Below, in pieces: positions 56,710 through 58,368 of a stretch of 58,368 bases of DNA. Source of the DNA: Thermodesulfatator sp. (lineage in GTDB: Bacteria; Desulfobacterota; Thermodesulfobacteria; Thermodesulfobacteriales; Thermodesulfobacteriaceae). Under the pieces are notes generated by a model, which made no database searches, was not told where the DNA came from, and saw only the letters and a program-made list of their open reading frames with translations. Within the stretch, counting starts at the first letter, position 1. Each line of letters starts with the position of its first letter. A program made the translations under genes and the position numbers. The DNA lies in assembly GCA_027064165.1 (NCBI GenBank), contig JAMOQE010000021.1, positions 1 through 58,368 on the forward strand. The letters are read 5' to 3'.

Positions 56710-57261
56710 ATGAAGCGTCCAGACTGGCACGAATATTTTATGCTTCTTGCCAAAATAGTGGCATTAAGATCAGGCTGTAATTCCAGGCCTACAGGAGCAG
56801 TTATAGTAAAGGACAAAAGAATTCTTGCTACAGGATACAATGGTCCTATGCCAGGTGCTTGGCACTGCACAGACAAAGGCCCTGGCTACTGCTTTCGGAG
56901 AGAAAAAGGAATTCCTGACATAGATAAGTATAATTATTGCCGTGCTTCACATGCAGAGGCAAATGCCATTGCCCAGGCAGCAAAGTTTGGCATTTCCGTT
57001 GAGGGAGCAAGTATTTATTGCACCCTTGCCCCCTGTTATGTGTGCCTTAAGCTTATAGCCTCTGCTGGAATAAAAGAAGTTTATTATGAATACGATTATG
57101 AGAGCAGGGACTTTGAGAGAGATACCTTCTGGAAAGAGGCCATAAAAGAGGCAGGACTAAGAGTTTTTAAACAGGTAAAAGTCTCCGAAGAAACTTTAAA
57201 ACTCCTTGAGGAAATTTTACCCTACCCCACCTCTAAAAGAAGACTTGCCCCTACTGATTAA
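56710..57261 (+). CDS. Deoxycytidylate (dCMP) deaminase
   Basis: Converts dCMP to dUMP, the precursor of dTMP. The 183-residue protein has RSGCNSRPTGAVIVKDKRILATGYNG near residue 20, catalytic SHAEANAIAQAA (His, Glu) and the zinc cysteines in CTLAPCYVCLKLIASAG. ATG 56710 has AAGGAG upstream. Its 3' 45 bases lie opposite a small reading frame on the minus strand (57217-57339). Confidence 0.93.
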   Translation: MKRPDWHEYFMLLAKIVALRSGCNSRPTGAVIVKDKRILATGYNGPMPGAWHCTDKGPGYCFRREKGIPDIDKYNYCRASHAEANAIAQAAKFGISVEGASIYCTLAPCYVCLKLIASAGIKEVYYEYDYESRDFERDTFWKEAIKEAGLRVFKQVKVSEETLKLLEEILPYPTSKRRLAPTD

Positions 57262-57339
57262 GGAGTATTTGTAGCTTCCCTGATTTTTAGCTTTTGCTAT
57301 CTCCAGAGCTTCAAGAGGAGTAACCTCCTTTACATCCAT
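57217..57339 (-). CDS. Possible 40-residue peptide or 5' remnant of a lost gene
   Basis: ATG 57339 with a perfect AAAGGAGG ribosome site 5-6 bases upstream opens MDVKEVTPLEALEIAKAKNQ and runs 40 residues into the end of the dCMP deaminase gene on the other strand. The first part faintly resembles the opening of ferritin-like/rubrerythrin proteins, but the tail is only antisense of the deaminase. A broken gene start is more likely than a functional peptide. Confidence 0.35.
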   Translation of the reverse strand: MDVKEVTPLEALEIAKAKNQGSYKYSLISRGKSSFRGGVG

Positions 57340-57494
57340 AAAGTACCTCCTTTATTAGGATTGAAAAGTTTTGTAGTAAATTGATATTTTATTTCAAATA
57401 CTAAAAAATTCAAGTAAACTTATTGAAAAAATTTATATTAGTGATAAAAAGACTTACAGATCTTATCAATTTTAAAAGAGTAAAGGAGGGAAAG

Positions 57495-58118
57495 ATGAAA
57501 ATTGAAGTAAAAGAGCCTGAAGTTAAGGAAATGTTTGATTGTGCAGTATTTTATCATGGACATCTTTGTCCTGCCATGCCGCTTGGTTTAAGAGCTGGAG
57601 TACTTGCTATGAAAAAACTTGGGGTTTCTCGCTCTCAGGACAAAGAGCTTATGCTTCTTGCAGAAACTGCGGAAGGACACGCTATGGCCTGTTTTCTTGA
57701 TGGAGTAATGATGGCAACTGGATGCACCTATGGAAAAGGCAATTGCAAAAAACTTCGTTATGGCAAACTTGCTTTTACTCTAATTGACAGAAAAGGGAAG
57801 AAAAAAGTAAGAGTTGCAGTGAAAGGAGATTTTGTGCTTAATGCCTTAAAAAGTTCTCCCTTTATTGCCAAGCGTAAGCAGGGCATTCCTCCTCAGGATG
57901 TGGAAAGGGAACTGGCAGAAGCTGCCGTGAATAAGGTGCTTAGTCTTCCTTTAGAAGAAGTATTTGAAGTAAGTGAAGTAGAACCTTTTGAGGAAACGCC
58001 AAAGAAAGGTACATTTGAGGCCTATAAGTGTGAAAGGTGCGGGGAGGCTGTGTATTCTAAATGGGTGAGAGTAAAAAATGGTAAATTTTATTGCATTCCC
58101 TGCAGCGAAAAGGTATAG
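57495..58118 (+). CDS. FmdE-family protein with C-terminal zinc finger
   Basis: A 207-residue protein. The N-terminal domain has CAVFYHGHLCPAMPLGLRAG near residue 17, the FmdE signature (formylmethanofuran dehydrogenase subunit E family), and CTYGKGNCKKLRYGKLAF. The C terminus is a TraR/DksA-like zinc finger YKCERCGEAVYSK...CIPC. These proteins occur widely in anaerobes without formylmethanofuran metabolism and are thought to bind molybdenum/tungsten cofactor or metals; function here unknown. ATG 57495 with AAAGGAGGG was preferred over the longer frame starting at 57423. Confidence 0.88.
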   Translation: MKIEVKEPEVKEMFDCAVFYHGHLCPAMPLGLRAGVLAMKKLGVSRSQDKELMLLAETAEGHAMACFLDGVMMATGCTYGKGNCKKLRYGKLAFTLIDRKGKKKVRVAVKGDFVLNALKSSPFIAKRKQGIPPQDVERELAEAAVNKVLSLPLEEVFEVSEVEPFEETPKKGTFEAYKCERCGEAVYSKWVRVKNGKFYCIPCSEKV

Positions 58119-58149
58119 ACTATCTTATAATTAACAGAAAATATTGAAG

Positions 58150-58241
58150 CGGAGGAGGCGGGATTCGAACCCGCGGCACGGGGGATTACCCCGTGCATGC
58201 GATTTCCAGTCGCACCCCTTCGTCCACTCGGGCACTCCTCC
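58150..58241 (-). tRNA. serT: tRNA-Ser (anticodon GGA)
   Basis: The minus strand folds into a type II tRNA: acceptor arms GGAGGAG (58241-58235) and CTCCTCC (58157-58151), a D arm, the anticodon stem-loop GCGACTGGAAATCGC with anticodon GGA, a long variable arm (CACGGGG pairing with CCCCGTG) and T arm with GGTTCGAATCC. G at 58150 is the discriminator. The CCA end is not encoded. Confidence 0.95.
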
Positions 58242-58353
58242 CTAATCGCTTTTTAATTTTAATACTTCCTTTCAATTTTTCAACACTTGGAATTATAAAA
58301 AACCAAAATTCCCTGATAAGCTAAGCAATATTTTGGAAAATCAAGCAATCTCC

Positions 58354-58368
58354 CCTCCCACTGGGAGG
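58354..58368. terminator. Hairpin at the window edge, possibly a terminator
   Basis: CCTCCC (58354-58359), a 3-base loop and GGGAGG (58363-58368) form a 6-pair stem that ends exactly at the window edge. Whether a T-run follows cannot be seen. The gap 58242-58353 has no gene. Confidence 0.35.

Overview
The window is a gene-dense, AT-rich chromosomal segment of a Gram-negative sulfate reducer. The dissimilatory sulfite reductase operon dsrA-dsrB-dsrD (12.3-15.3 kb) marks a dissimilatory sulfur metabolism of the reductive type. Lipopolysaccharide transport genes (lptE, lptA, lptB), a TolC-type outer-membrane protein and an RND pump show a two-membrane envelope. The mix of genes and the base composition fit a thermophilic member of Thermodesulfobacteriota (Thermodesulfobacterium/Caldimicrobium-like); this placement is inference from remembered family patterns, with no database search. 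No insertion sequence, prophage or CRISPR array was seen, and the segment reads as core chromosome with one decayed toxin-antitoxin locus.

Layout. 0-5.7 kb: 3' part of leuS, lptE, an AmpG-like permease, then on the minus strand an M50 intramembrane protease and an S41 processing protease. 5.8-12.1 kb: a small lipoprotein, pcm and a TIGR00725-type protein, facing a minus-strand operon of a PilB/GspE ATPase, an FdhD-like protein, a beta-CASP nuclease and an RsuA-type pseudouridine synthase. 12.2-15.3 kb: dsrABD with a recognisable promoter and terminator. 15.3-23.3 kb (minus): slipin, a DUF465 protein, ilvB, ilvN, transketolase, tatC, tatA and an AmgK/MurU-like pair. 23.4-26.7 kb: a diiron metallo-beta-lactamase/GGDEF fusion and a two-domain kinase. 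26.8-28.8 kb: groES-groEL. 28.9-33.3 kb: lptA-lptB-rpoN-hpf-rapZ-rimI. 33.4-39.8 kb: two divergent glyceraldehyde-3-phosphate dehydrogenase genes enclosing a 1383-residue dikinase-like gene. 39.8-43.6 kb: nusB, cmk, an HNH protein, glmS, a Cys-rich DUF6485 protein and rsfS. 43.5-50.8 kb (minus): a tripartite RND efflux system followed by a long HflX. 50.9-58.4 kb: resB, a two-gene ABC exporter, a glycosyltransferase, glyA, a broken RelE-type toxin-antitoxin locus, dCMP deaminase, an FmdE-like protein and tRNA-Ser(GGA).

How they work together. The dsr genes carry the terminal step of sulfate respiration. The window also holds envelope assembly (Lpt, Tat, M50/S41 proteases), what looks like muropeptide recycling (AmpG-like permease, AmgK and MurU-like enzymes), central carbon metabolism (transketolase, two GAPDHs, glyA) and protein quality control. 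The most unusual parts are the gap - dikinase-like - gap2 cluster, in which a PPDK-type ATP-grasp and phosphohistidine module lacks the PEP/pyruvate barrel and has an unrecognised N-terminal region of about 870 residues, and the putative oxygen- or iron-sensing diguanylate cyclase. Starts in this annotation were moved to the codon with the best ribosome binding site where the longest frame was clearly too long.
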